Part shown: in pieces, positions 8,452-16,600 of the stretch
Layout of the letters: each line of letters opens with the position of its first letter
Numbering within the stretch: the stretch's first letter is position 1
From: QHXW01 sp035297145
Lineage (GTDB): Bacteria; Acidobacteriota; Terriglobia; Bryobacterales; Bryobacteraceae
Length of the DNA: 64,000 nt
Reading direction: 5' to 3'
Assembly: GCA_035297145.1 (NCBI GenBank)
Contig: DATGZN010000109.1
Location: 62,001-126,000 of the forward strand
Made by a program: the position numbers and the translations under genes
Notes under the pieces: generated by a model
Seen by the model: the letters and a program-made list of their open reading frames with translations, nothing else
Told to the model about the DNA's origin: nothing
The model's database searches: none

Positions 8452-8847
8452 ATGAAAGCGATGTCCGCGACCGCCATCGTCATCTTTGCCCACGGCTCGA
8501 GCATCGAATCCGCCAACGAGTCCGTACGCCGCATCGCGGAATCCGTGCAGCGCGAAGGCGGATTTGACTTGGTTGAAGCCGCCTTCCTCGGCGGCGGCTC
8601 ACCGGATCTCGATACCGCCGTCGCAACGCTCGTGGAGAAAGGGGCCACTCGCGTCATCGTGGTGCCGTACTTTCTCACACTGGGACTTCATCTCCAGCGC
8701 GATCTGCCCAGAATCATCAGCGGCTTGGCCCGAAATCATCCCGGAGTCACCATCCGCACAACTCCGCCGCTCGACGGCCATCCCGCGCTAAGCACCATAC
8801 TCCAGGAAAGGGCGAGACAAGCTCTCGAGGCAGGTAGACCCAATTGA
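8452..8847 (+). CDS. CbiX/SirB-like sirohydrochlorin chelatase
   Basis: 131 residues from the ATG at 8452; an in-frame ATG at 8461 is equally possible and gives MSATAIVIFAHGSS. AIVIFAHGSS is the active-site His strand of the short CbiX chelatase family, with VEAAFLGGGSPDLDTAV, a conserved second region, and VPYFLTLGLHLQRDLP, the metal-binding C-terminal block of a single-domain (half-size) chelatase. Expected to insert Co or Fe into sirohydrochlorin for cobalamin or siroheme synthesis. The stop overlaps the TTG start of the flavin reductase (TTGA), so the two are coupled. No cobalamin riboswitch was recognised upstream. Confidence 0.8.
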   Translation: MKAMSATAIVIFAHGSSIESANESVRRIAESVQREGGFDLVEAAFLGGGSPDLDTAVATLVEKGATRVIVVPYFLTLGLHLQRDLPRIISGLARNHPGVTIRTTPPLDGHPALSTILQERARQALEAGRPN

Positions 8848-9533
8848 GAACCAGGCTGGTTGAGTCGCGCGAAATTGCGCCGGAGATCCGTCACTTCGTC
8901 TTCGAGCTGCCCGACGTCCGCGAGTTCCTGTTTGTTCCGGGACAGTGGGTTTCCTTCGAAGAGACCGTGGACGGCCAGCCCATCACGCGCGCTTACTCCA
9001 TCGCCGCTCCGCCCGCCGGCAACCGCTTCGAGCTCTGTCTCAACCGCGTGCAGGACGGCCACCTCTCGCCGTATCTGTTCACCTTGCACCCGGGCGATAC
9101 CGTCGAGATGCGTGGACCGTTCGGCACGTTCGTCTGGCGCGATCCGCCTCAGGATTCGGTGCTCGTGGCTACCGGTACCGGCATCGCTCCCTTTCGCGCC
9201 ATGCTGCCCGCGCGCCTGGCAAAAGATCACCTGCACCGCATCACGCTTGTGTTTGGTGTGCGCCACGAACACAGCCTGCTCTATCGTGATGAGTTCGAGG
9301 CCATGGAGCGCGCGCATTCAAATTTCCACTTCTGGCCCACCATCACCCGTCCTACCTCCGGCTGGGCCGGCCGCACAGGCCGCGTACAGGAGCACTTGGA
9401 GCGCGCCATCGGTTCGGGCCGCGAACTCGACGTCTACATTTGCGGCCTGCGCGAAATGGTCGATAGCGTCCGCTCCATCCTGAAGAATATGGGCTTCGAG
9501 CGCCGGCGCATCATCTACGAGAAGTACGATTGA
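8844..9533 (+). CDS. Ferredoxin-NADP reductase-like FAD/NAD(P) oxidoreductase
   Basis: 229 residues from TTG overlapping the previous stop. FAD-binding beta barrel first: VPGQWVSFEE and RAYSIAAPP (the RxYS FAD signature), with GPFGTFVW in between the domains. The NAD(P)-binding half has ATGTGIAPFRAML (GTGxxP motif), LVFGVRHEHSLLYRDEF and YICGLREMVD. It lacks any fused ferredoxin domain, so it is a stand-alone FNR/flavodoxin-reductase type enzyme that passes electrons between NAD(P)H and a small redox protein. Coupled to the CbiX gene; a reductive step in tetrapyrrole metabolism would fit but is inference. Confidence 0.88.
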   Translation: MRTRLVESREIAPEIRHFVFELPDVREFLFVPGQWVSFEETVDGQPITRAYSIAAPPAGNRFELCLNRVQDGHLSPYLFTLHPGDTVEMRGPFGTFVWRDPPQDSVLVATGTGIAPFRAMLPARLAKDHLHRITLVFGVRHEHSLLYRDEFEAMERAHSNFHFWPTITRPTSGWAGRTGRVQEHLERAIGSGRELDVYICGLREMVDSVRSILKNMGFERRRIIYEKYD

Positions 9534-9536
9534 CCC

Positions 9537-10166
9537 ATGGACCAGCTCCTGCTCAACGAGGTTGAAGCGCGCGTTCTCGGGTCGCTCGTGGAAAAAGAAA
9601 CCGCCACGCCCGAGTATTATCCGCTCTCATTGCACGCGCTCACCGCCGCGTGTAATCAGAAATCGAATCGTGAGCCGGTGATGTCGCTCGATGAAGACAC
9701 CGTGCATGCCGCGGTCGAAAGCCTGCGCGCTAAAGGCCTGACCGTCGATATCAGCGGCGGCGATCATCGCGTCCACAAGTATGCGCACCGTTTGGGAGAG
9801 GTCTTCAACTTCGATCGCCGCGAGCAGACGCTGCTTTGTGTCCTGATGCTGCGCGGACCGCAGACCGTGGGCGAGCTGCGCGGCCGCAGTGAGCGCCTCC
9901 ACAATTTCGACAGCCTCGACGACGTGGAGTCAACCCTCAGCCGGTTGGCGGAGCGCACGCCGCCGCTGGCCAAAAAACTGGCGCGCCGCCCCGGCGAGAA
10001 GGAAGCCCGCTTCGCCCACCTGCTCTGCGGCGATGTGGAGAGCGCTGAAGCCCCCGTGCCGCCTACGCCTCGCCCCTCGCCGCTCGAAGCCCGCATTACC
10101 CAGCTAGAGTCCGATCTCGCGGATCTCAAGCGCCAGTTCGAAGACTTCCGGAAGAGTTTCGAGTAG
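9537..10166 (+). CDS. yceH: YceH/DUF480 family protein
   Basis: 209 residues starting 3 bp after the flavin reductase stop. The N-terminus LNEVEARVLGSLVEKETATP followed by YYPLSLHALTAACNQKSNREPVM is the diagnostic beginning of the UPF0502/YceH family, two tandem winged-helix domains. The second domain has REQTLLCVLMLRGPQTVGEL. The last 30 residues form a short coiled coil (ITQLESDLADLKRQFEDF) after a proline-rich linker. Biochemical role in the family is not established; DNA binding is plausible from the fold. Confidence 0.92.
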   Translation: MDQLLLNEVEARVLGSLVEKETATPEYYPLSLHALTAACNQKSNREPVMSLDEDTVHAAVESLRAKGLTVDISGGDHRVHKYAHRLGEVFNFDRREQTLLCVLMLRGPQTVGELRGRSERLHNFDSLDDVESTLSRLAERTPPLAKKLARRPGEKEARFAHLLCGDVESAEAPVPPTPRPSPLEARITQLESDLADLKRQFEDFRKSFE

Positions 10167-10207
10167 GACCCGACATTCTGCTTTCGCAGGTGTAAACTAT
10201 ACGTCCT

Positions 10208-11800
10208 ATGAAACGATACCTAACCGCGCCGCTTGCATGCGGTCTGACCCTGACAGTCTGCGTCAATCTGTATACAAAGACTGTCGACGATGGATCCCGC
10301 TGGTGGAAGCACATCGAATATCTGGCCAGCGACGAGTTGCAGGGGCGTTTTACCGGGTCTGACGGCTATATGAAGGCGGCGCGGTACGTCGCGGACCAGT
10401 TTCAAAAGGAAGGCCTTCGGCCTGGCGGGCCAGACGGCTATTTGCAGCCGATTGCGTTCGAAACCAGAAGACTCATTCCAGAAAAATCGACCGTCGAAAT
10501 TATTCGAAATGGTGAGGCTCAACCGCTCAAAGTTCCGGAATCTGCTGTTCTCGGCGTATCCGGCGACTCGGGGAAAACGGTGGAGGCGCCTCTGATCTTC
10601 GCCGGCTATGGGCTGACTATTCCCGAGGCGCATTATGACGATTACGAAGGTCTCAAAACAGACGGTGCCGCCGCCGTAATATTTGCCGGTGCCCCTAAAT
10701 CGGTGCCTTCGCTTTTAGCTGCGCACTATAGCTCGGGCGAGATGGGAGCTCGGAACGCGCTGAGAATGGGTCTCCGTGCAAGGCTCGTGCTAGCGAATCC
10801 TAGGGTTCTTGATCTGCCCTGGGACCGCCTAGTCAACTCGGTTCTGCAAACTGCGGTGCAGCCTTCGCTGCCTGGTATGGATATCGAGTGGAAAACAGGT
10901 CCACTCGCACTCGTTCGTGCTGAGGACATCGATCTGGTGCTTCGGGGAAGCGGACACACATTCCAGGAGTTGAGTTCCTTGGATAAAGAAGGTAAACCTC
11001 TGCCGCATTTTCCGCTCGATGCCAAGCTCCGTATTAAGCCCGTGTTTGATTCGGGGAAGGTGCAGTCGCCTAATGTAGTCGCGACCCTGCCCGGTAGTGA
11101 TCCCCAATTGAAGGACGAGTTCGTCCTTCTGTCGGCGCATCTGGATCACGTCGGCATTGGGGAGCCTGTCAATGGGGACAATCTGTACAACGGAGCCATG
11201 GACAACGCCTCGGGAGTGGCCACGCTCCTGGAAACGGCCCGCCTCCTGCGTGCTGCCGGTCCGACCAAGAGATCCATTCTCTTTCTAGCCTGCACCGGCG
11301 AAGAAGAGGGGGAGAAAGGCTCGGAGTATTTTGCCGAGAAGCCGACGGTTGACCGGAACAAAATCGTTGCTAACATCAACCTCGACATGTACCTCCCGCT
11401 TTTTCCGCTGAAGATCGTCCGTGCCTACGGCCTCCGCGAATCGGATCTGGAAGGCTATGTCGAAGCCGCGGCCAAAGAAATGGGTATCAAGGTACAAGAC
11501 GATCCGACCCCGGAGCGGAACCTCTTCATTCGCAGCGATCAGTACAGCTTCATCAAGAAAGGGATTCCGGCTTTGTTCCTCAGCTTTGGGTACGAGCCCA
11601 ATACACCTGAAGAGAAGATCGTGAATGCTTGGTTTGAGCAGCGATACCACGCGCCATCCGACGACACCAAACAGCCCGTTGACAAGCGTGCAGCCGTGGA
11701 TTTCAATCGGCTCATGGCGGCGTTGGCCCGGCGAATCGCCGACGCACCACAGCGTCCTACCTGGAACGCTAGTAGCCTTTTCAAAAGATTTGCACAGTAG
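10208..11800 (+). CDS. Secreted M28-family metallopeptidase
   Basis: 530 residues. The N-terminus MKRYLTAPLACGLTLTVCV is a signal-peptide-like segment. A PA-like inserted domain (about 100-270) is followed by the zinc peptidase domain: LLSAHLDHVGIG (His ligand), MDNASGVATLLE (bridging Asp), ACTGEEEGEKGS (catalytic/ligand Glu pair), NINLDMYLPL (Asp) and a late His in QRYHAPSDD. These are the five metal ligands of M28 aminopeptidases. Probably a periplasmic or outer-surface aminopeptidase involved in peptide scavenging. Ends 10 bp before the convergent hypothetical gene at 11810. Confidence 0.9.
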   Translation: MKRYLTAPLACGLTLTVCVNLYTKTVDDGSRWWKHIEYLASDELQGRFTGSDGYMKAARYVADQFQKEGLRPGGPDGYLQPIAFETRRLIPEKSTVEIIRNGEAQPLKVPESAVLGVSGDSGKTVEAPLIFAGYGLTIPEAHYDDYEGLKTDGAAAVIFAGAPKSVPSLLAAHYSSGEMGARNALRMGLRARLVLANPRVLDLPWDRLVNSVLQTAVQPSLPGMDIEWKTGPLALVRAEDIDLVLRGSGHTFQELSSLDKEGKPLPHFPLDAKLRIKPVFDSGKVQSPNVVATLPGSDPQLKDEFVLLSAHLDHVGIGEPVNGDNLYNGAMDNASGVATLLETARLLRAAGPTKRSILFLACTGEEEGEKGSEYFAEKPTVDRNKIVANINLDMYLPLFPLKIVRAYGLRESDLEGYVEAAAKEMGIKVQDDPTPERNLFIRSDQYSFIKKGIPALFLSFGYEPNTPEEKIVNAWFEQRYHAPSDDTKQPVDKRAAVDFNRLMAALARRIADAPQRPTWNASSLFKRFAQ

Positions 11801-11809
11801 CTTACGGGC

Positions 11810-12229
11810 TTACACCGGATAATTCTCACCCGGTTGGATCACGCGCAGCAAATCTCCCTGCAGTGTCCCCTTCTCCGCTGCTGCCTTCGAAACGCGCCAC
11901 TGCGGTATGCCATGGCCTGGCGGATAGGTATCCAAGGGATCGTCCAATAGCGGCTTGACCTTGATCAAGCGATCCTCGCCGTAAACGGTCATGGATGCTC
12001 GCGCGTTGTCTTTGAGTCTCGTTTCCGAGCTTGGCATGCCGGTTTTGGCGTAGTATGGTGCCGCCTTGCGATCCGCTTCCACCCAGGCGGATGGCATCGG
12101 CATTCCACCAGAGACGTTAGTGTAGCCGGCAGCTTCGAACTCCCAGTTTTCCGGCACCCGCGTGAATGCGTACACCGCCGCTCCCGCCGTACTGAGCCGC
12201 CCCGTACGATAGCCGAGCAACATTTCCAT
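11810..12229 (-). CDS. Hypothetical protein, possibly C-terminal remnant of a larger gene
   Basis: 139 residues from ATG at 12229 (MEMLLGYRTGRLSTAGAAVY...). The same frame stays open upstream to a stop at about 12319-12321 and reads protein-like sequence (SQKWLRGKTLDEMEMLL) without a good start codon. The gene may therefore be a truncated 3' piece of something longer. Composition (many aromatic and charged residues, GMPMPSAWVEADRKAAPYYA) looks like real coding sequence. I do not recognise the family. It is convergent with the M28 gene and divergent from the ADOP permease, an arrangement common for gene debris. Confidence 0.5.
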   Translation of the reverse strand: MEMLLGYRTGRLSTAGAAVYAFTRVPENWEFEAAGYTNVSGGMPMPSAWVEADRKAAPYYAKTGMPSSETRLKDNARASMTVYGEDRLIKVKPLLDDPLDTYPPGHGIPQWRVSKAAAEKGTLQGDLLRVIQPGENYPV

Positions 12230-12434
12230 CTCATCAAGCGTCTTCCCCCGCAGCCATTTCTGCGATGTGAAAAATCCGCGAAGTGTGACAATTGCTGGGA
12301 CAGTGGCTGCCGTAGGAGTTCCCTAGATGATTTTCCCACAGTCGTTGCCCGCCCTTGGCTGCCGTCACGTAACAATCGTAGAAACCGTGCGTCATGATTA
12401 TTGCGCCGCTGCGCCAGCTCCGGAGGTGATGCTC

Positions 12435-14879
12435 ATGCATTTGACCGGCAATCTACTCCAAGATGTGCGTTTCGGATTCCGCCTCATCCAGCGGAGCCCA
12501 TTGCTCTCGTCCGCCGTCGTCATGACGCTGGCGTTAGGCATCGGCCTGGACACCGCTGTGTTCACCGCCGTTAACGGCATGCTCCTTCGTGCGCGCGTCG
12601 AGAAGGACCCGGACAGCTTCGTCCAGTTGGTGCACTCATACTCAGGCAAATTCGAGGACCCGTGGGGCTACACGTTTTCTGCAACCATCCAGGACTACCG
12701 TGCATATCGGGCTCACGCTCACTCACTCGACAATCTGGCTGTCTGGACCAGTGTCCACGCCACCATGGGCGACAGTCCGAGCGCCGATCTGGACCTCCTG
12801 GTTTCCTGCAATTTCTTTTCTCTATACGGGCTGGAACGCCCCAAGCTCGGCAGACTATTTCGTGACGACGAATGCTCCACTCCCGGCGCCGCACCCGTGG
12901 TCGTCATCAGCGAAGAAATGTGGCGCCGCCGGTTTGCGGCCGATCCTCAGATTATCGGCAGAGTTGTCTCTCTCAATCGGCGTCCGTTTACCGTGATTGG
13001 TGTGACGCCAGCGCGCTTTCCAGGCCTACTCAAGTCAGGACTTTGGATTCCGTGGACCATGCAACCGTTCTTCGGCGGCGACGACCTGTTCCGTCACAGC
13101 AGTGTGCCCTGGTTAGTCGTGGAAGGGCGGCTCAAGCCTGGCTACTCGAAATCTGCCGCGCAGGCGGAACTGAATGTCATTGCCACCCAGCAGGACCGAC
13201 TGCAACCCGGCCGGAAAACCGCCGTGCTCCTGACTAACGGCTCATTCGCCCAAAATCCCGCCGAGCGCTGGAACGCCTTTTGGATCGTGTTGCTCTGGAT
13301 GGGCACAGTGACGCTAGTCCTGCTCATGGTTTGCACGAATGTCACCACCCTTCTGCTCTCGCGCGCGGCGGCGCGCCGCCAGGAGATTGCCATCCGCCTT
13401 TCGCTCGGTGCCGGAAGAACCAGGCTAGTCCGTATGCTGCTGACCGAAAGCCTGATCCTGGCCGCTGTAGCAGGCCTCATCAGCGCTTATCTGGTCTATC
13501 AGGTCTCCAGCGTCATCACAAGCTTGATACCGGACGCACCCAACTATCCCGTGGAGCCGGACTTGACCGTCTTTGCATATCTCGCCGGCGTAACGTTGTT
13601 GGCAGCCGCATTCGCGGGCATCGCCCCGGTCACCGAATCGTGGAGGCTCGATCTTTCGAGTTCGCTCAAAGAGCACGAGCCTCTGCTCGGCTCGGGAACA
13701 CGCAAGTGGGGCATGCGCGACCTGCTGGTGGTCGCTCAAGTGGCACTGAGTACGGTGCTGCTTGTAGTAACAGGGCTGGTCGCGCGCGTGCAATACTCCA
13801 TGAGTTCCAGTGAACCCGGATTCGAGACCCGGCAGGTCCTGCTGGTTCCGTTGAACGTACGTGTCCCGCCCCACACTCCCAATTCCGCTTGGTCGTTTTA
13901 CCGAAATTTAGACGAGCGCGTTCGAGCGTTGCCGGGTGTCCAGTCTGTCGCTTATTCCGATCGTGCGCCGTTTTGGGGTGACGACGAAGGGCCGGATTCA
14001 ACCGAAGAGGTCAGGTTGCCGGGCCAGGCGAGCGGCGCAGGGCGCAGAGCCGCGTTGAATGTGGTCTCAACCGATTACTTCGAGACGCTGCGCATTCCCA
14101 TCATGCGCGGCCGGCCATTCCGGCTATCCGACATCACTGCTGAGAAAGCCGCCCCGGTAGCCGTTGTCTCCGAGGCCCTTGCGCGAACGCTCTGGCCGCA
14201 CGATGACCCGGTAGGCAAAGTGATCGAGCAAGGGCAGAGTGAAAAGCTGCAGGTCATAGGCGTGGCTCGGGACACCAGATCGGAGAGCTATGGCGCGGCC
14301 GCGGATGGGCCAGTCGTCTATCGTTTGCAGGACCCGCATTCCTTCGGAGGTCCGCTATTGGTCCGGTTCCAGGGCGATGCTGGCGCGATCCAACACGCCT
14401 TCGCCCATACGACCCGCGATTTGGATCGCGAATCAATCGGCGTCCCCAGGACGCTGCGATCGATGGTCGATGACATGGTCTCCAGGTTCTGGATATTGAT
14501 CAAGCTGGTATTGATCCTAGGAATTCTGGCAGTGTTGCTAGCCGTAGTAGGGATCTACGGCGTGGTGGCGTTTGCCGTGAGGCGGCGCACCCGGGAGTTG
14601 GGAATCCGCATGGCACTCGGCGCGACCCGCCACGACATCATCCGCTTTATACTCACATCCGGCATGCGACCGGTATTCAGCGGATTGCTAGCCGGCCTGG
14701 CGCTGTCACTGGGCGGATCGCTCGTTCTGTCGCGGGTTCTATTCGGAGTTCAATCCTGGGACCCGGCAGTCTATTTGGCCGTTTCAATGCTTCTGGGCAC
14801 GTCCGCCCTAGCCGCCATCTGCGGCCCCGCCCTCCGCGCCGCCCGCTCAGACCCGATGCAAGCGCTGCGCCATGATTAG
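12435..14879 (+). CDS. ADOP-type duplicated MacB/FtsX ABC permease
   Basis: 814 residues from ATG at 12435, which has GGAGG at 12422-12426 with good spacing; the ATG at 12429 is too close and the frame further upstream is not protein-like. Layout: N-terminal membrane helix with DVRFGFRLIQRSP and LALGIGLDTAVFTAVNGMLL, MacB-type periplasmic core, three-helix FtsX block (LLMVCTNVTTLLLSRAAARR, EIAIRLSLGAGRTRLVRMLL), then the whole arrangement repeated, ending RAARSDPMQALRHD. This is the 'acidobacterial duplicated orphan permease' architecture. No ATPase gene adjoins it, as usual for the family. Role in export or envelope mechanotransmission is not established. Confidence 0.92.
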   Translation: MHLTGNLLQDVRFGFRLIQRSPLLSSAVVMTLALGIGLDTAVFTAVNGMLLRARVEKDPDSFVQLVHSYSGKFEDPWGYTFSATIQDYRAYRAHAHSLDNLAVWTSVHATMGDSPSADLDLLVSCNFFSLYGLERPKLGRLFRDDECSTPGAAPVVVISEEMWRRRFAADPQIIGRVVSLNRRPFTVIGVTPARFPGLLKSGLWIPWTMQPFFGGDDLFRHSSVPWLVVEGRLKPGYSKSAAQAELNVIATQQDRLQPGRKTAVLLTNGSFAQNPAERWNAFWIVLLWMGTVTLVLLMVCTNVTTLLLSRAAARRQEIAIRLSLGAGRTRLVRMLLTESLILAAVAGLISAYLVYQVSSVITSLIPDAPNYPVEPDLTVFAYLAGVTLLAAAFAGIAPVTESWRLDLSSSLKEHEPLLGSGTRKWGMRDLLVVAQVALSTVLLVVTGLVARVQYSMSSSEPGFETRQVLLVPLNVRVPPHTPNSAWSFYRNLDERVRALPGVQSVAYSDRAPFWGDDEGPDSTEEVRLPGQASGAGRRAALNVVSTDYFETLRIPIMRGRPFRLSDITAEKAAPVAVVSEALARTLWPHDDPVGKVIEQGQSEKLQVIGVARDTRSESYGAAADGPVVYRLQDPHSFGGPLLVRFQGDAGAIQHAFAHTTRDLDRESIGVPRTLRSMVDDMVSRFWILIKLVLILGILAVLLAVVGIYGVVAFAVRRRTRELGIRMALGATRHDIIRFILTSGMRPVFSGLLAGLALSLGGSLVLSRVLFGVQSWDPAVYLAVSMLLGTSALAAICGPALRAARSDPMQALRHD

Positions 14880-15234
14880 AGTGCGGTGTCCCAGTCATGT
14901 CCAGTTCCTAAGATTCCCGCCCCGGTGCCCGACCGCAGTTCACCATCGCCGGAAGCACAGTTCAATTCCGCGCGCGTGGCATTTTTCAAGGAGGAGGGCG
15001 TAGCGGCAGTCTGGCGCGATTCGGGCAAGCTCTACGGTCTGCTCACTATGACGAGCGTTGGTGGAAGCAGGTTCGAAATTGGGGCGGTGCCCACCGCCAT
15101 GCTCACGCACGAAGACTACTGCTTAGTTTGGCGATTGCTCCAGCACGCAGGTGCTAGCAGGCTGGGCATACAACACCGCTCAATTGCCCGAACTGCTCCC
15201 GCGGAATTTAAACCGTGAAATGCGCGCTGTTGGC
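14880..15234. other. 355-bp interval with no confident gene
   Basis: Between the ADOP permease and the anti-sigma gene. A plus-strand frame from GTG 14886 to 15218 (110 residues, contains RVAFFKEEGVAAVWRDSG) is open, but its first 30 residues are low-complexity Pro/Ser, there is no ribosome binding site, and I recognise no family. It might be a gene remnant. No terminator with a T-run was found. Confidence 0.4.
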
Positions 15235-15855
15235 CTAGTCCACCACCAGCCCGTATTCCCGCAGTAGCTCGCGTGATGGTGAGTACAGCCGGATGAAGTA
15301 AATTCCCGGCCGGAGACCTTGCGTCAAAGACGCCCTCACCTTTCCTTCTGACGCCCTGGCATCGAACTGCGCCTGCACCCGTCCCATCGAATCCACGGTT
15401 TCGACCTGATACGAGGGATACGACGCCAGGGCCGTCAAATCCAGGCTCAGGTCGAGCGGCCTTCGCGCTGGCGCGTGGCGCACTTCGGAGCCGCGGCTGG
15501 TCTCGAGGAACAGCGCCAGCGGCCGGGACGACTCGGGCGGGCTCATCCAAACACGTAGCGACAGCCCGATCAGAACCACGGCTCCCAGCGCCATGACCCA
15601 GCCCAGCCTCCGGAAGGTCAGTGCCGCCGAAATTTGCGTCCAGAACCTCTTGCGCGATTCCTCCTCGCGCTCCAACCGCGCCGCCGCGCTCCGCATCGCC
15701 ACCCGGAAGGCATCGATCTCCTTCAAATGTTCCTGACATTGGGAGCAGAGTAACAGGTGCTCCTCTATTTCGCCCAAGAGCGGCTCCTCCAACGAGCCCA
15801 GGGCGTATTGCTCCAGGCACTCGTCGCTGGCGTGACCGTTTATATCCAGTTGCAT
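15235..15855 (-). CDS. Membrane-anchored zinc-finger anti-sigma factor
   Basis: 206 residues from ATG at 15855 (MQLDINGHASDECLEQYALG...); the open frame to 16044 overlaps non-protein-like sequence. Residues 10-50 form an anti-sigma zinc finger: EIEEHLLLCSQCQEHL gives the HxxxCxxC ligands. After a charged stretch comes a single membrane helix (LGWVMALGAVVLIGLSLRVW, about 97-116), then a 90-residue periplasmic domain rich in beta strands that ends LRPGIYFIRLYSPSRELL. It lies 68 bp behind the ECF sigma gene and is the third gene of the CHAT operon. Expected to hold the sigma factor at the membrane until a periplasmic signal releases it. Confidence 0.85.
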   Translation of the reverse strand: MQLDINGHASDECLEQYALGSLEEPLLGEIEEHLLLCSQCQEHLKEIDAFRVAMRSAAARLEREEESRKRFWTQISAALTFRRLGWVMALGAVVLIGLSLRVWMSPPESSRPLALFLETSRGSEVRHAPARRPLDLSLDLTALASYPSYQVETVDSMGRVQAQFDARASEGKVRASLTQGLRPGIYFIRLYSPSRELLREYGLVVD

Positions 15856-15923
15856 GACAGCACCGTCCCTGTTTGTGGGTCCGACCCCCACAAACGTGTA
15901 GTCTATGTCTCCCCAGCGCTCTC

Positions 15924-16589
15924 TCAAGAAAACCGGGCGATGTCCCGGCGCTCTAGCCTCCGCTTGCCCAGCTCCCCAAACCGGGCTTTGGCGCGAGACT
16001 TCAATAGGCGGAACTGTGTTTCCGTCAGGTTCATCTGGTCGCATATCTGCTGCTGCGGCTGCTCCAGCAAGTAAAATCGTGTCAAGATCTCGCGATCGCG
16101 TTTCGAGATGCTGTTCAGCACCCGGCGCGCGATGTCTTCGTGCTGCTGTTGGATGGCCTTCTCTTCCGGGTCTCGATTGAGATCGATCACCGTCGTCCCC
16201 GATTCGATCCCTACCTGCTGGCGCCGGGCATGCACTGCCTGGTCGATGTGCCCGGCCACCTGCCGCCGGACCACCGTGCGAACAAAGCCCATCAGCCGCT
16301 CCGGCTCCCTGAGCTCTCCCTTCCGCACCGCCTGCACGACGATCAGAAACGTGTCATGAACCTTGTCCTCCAGATCCTGCGGCCCCAATTGGCGGCACAG
16401 GTAGAAACGGACGCCTCTGGAAAACACCCGATATAGCTCTTCCATGCCGGACTGATCGTCGACCTTAATTTTTTCCACCAACGCAGTCCAGTTCGGGCCT
16501 GCGAGCGGCGCATCTGACCCAGGCGGATCGGCTGGTGTGCCCATGGCGTCTTGTGGCGTGCTCAAAGCTTCCGTATTAAATCCTGCCAT
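15924..16589 (-). CDS. ECF-family RNA polymerase sigma factor
   Basis: 221 residues from ATG at 16589, with an AGGGGGGAT ribosome-binding stretch just upstream. Region sigma-2 spans about 45-115 (MEELYRVFSRGVRFYLCRQLGPQDLEDKVHDTF as two helices, LMGFVRTVVRRQVAGHI). Region sigma-4 is at 150-205 (RRVLNSISKRDREILTRFYL, QQICDQMNLTETQFRLLKSRAKARFGELG). The linker is short, as in ECF factors. The gene starts 11 bp after the CHAT stop codon and precedes the anti-sigma gene, so the three are one transcription unit. Its target promoters probably include the operon's own upstream region. Confidence 0.93.
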   Translation of the reverse strand: MAGFNTEALSTPQDAMGTPADPPGSDAPLAGPNWTALVEKIKVDDQSGMEELYRVFSRGVRFYLCRQLGPQDLEDKVHDTFLIVVQAVRKGELREPERLMGFVRTVVRRQVAGHIDQAVHARRQQVGIESGTTVIDLNRDPEEKAIQQQHEDIARRVLNSISKRDREILTRFYLLEQPQQQICDQMNLTETQFRLLKSRAKARFGELGKRRLERRDIARFS

Positions 16590-16600
16590 AAAGATCCCCC

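Noticed and set aside
12234..12440. 68-residue minus-strand frame upstream of the ADOP permease
   Set aside because: Overlaps the permease ribosome binding site and start, has no family resemblance and is in a different frame from the 11810-12229 gene.
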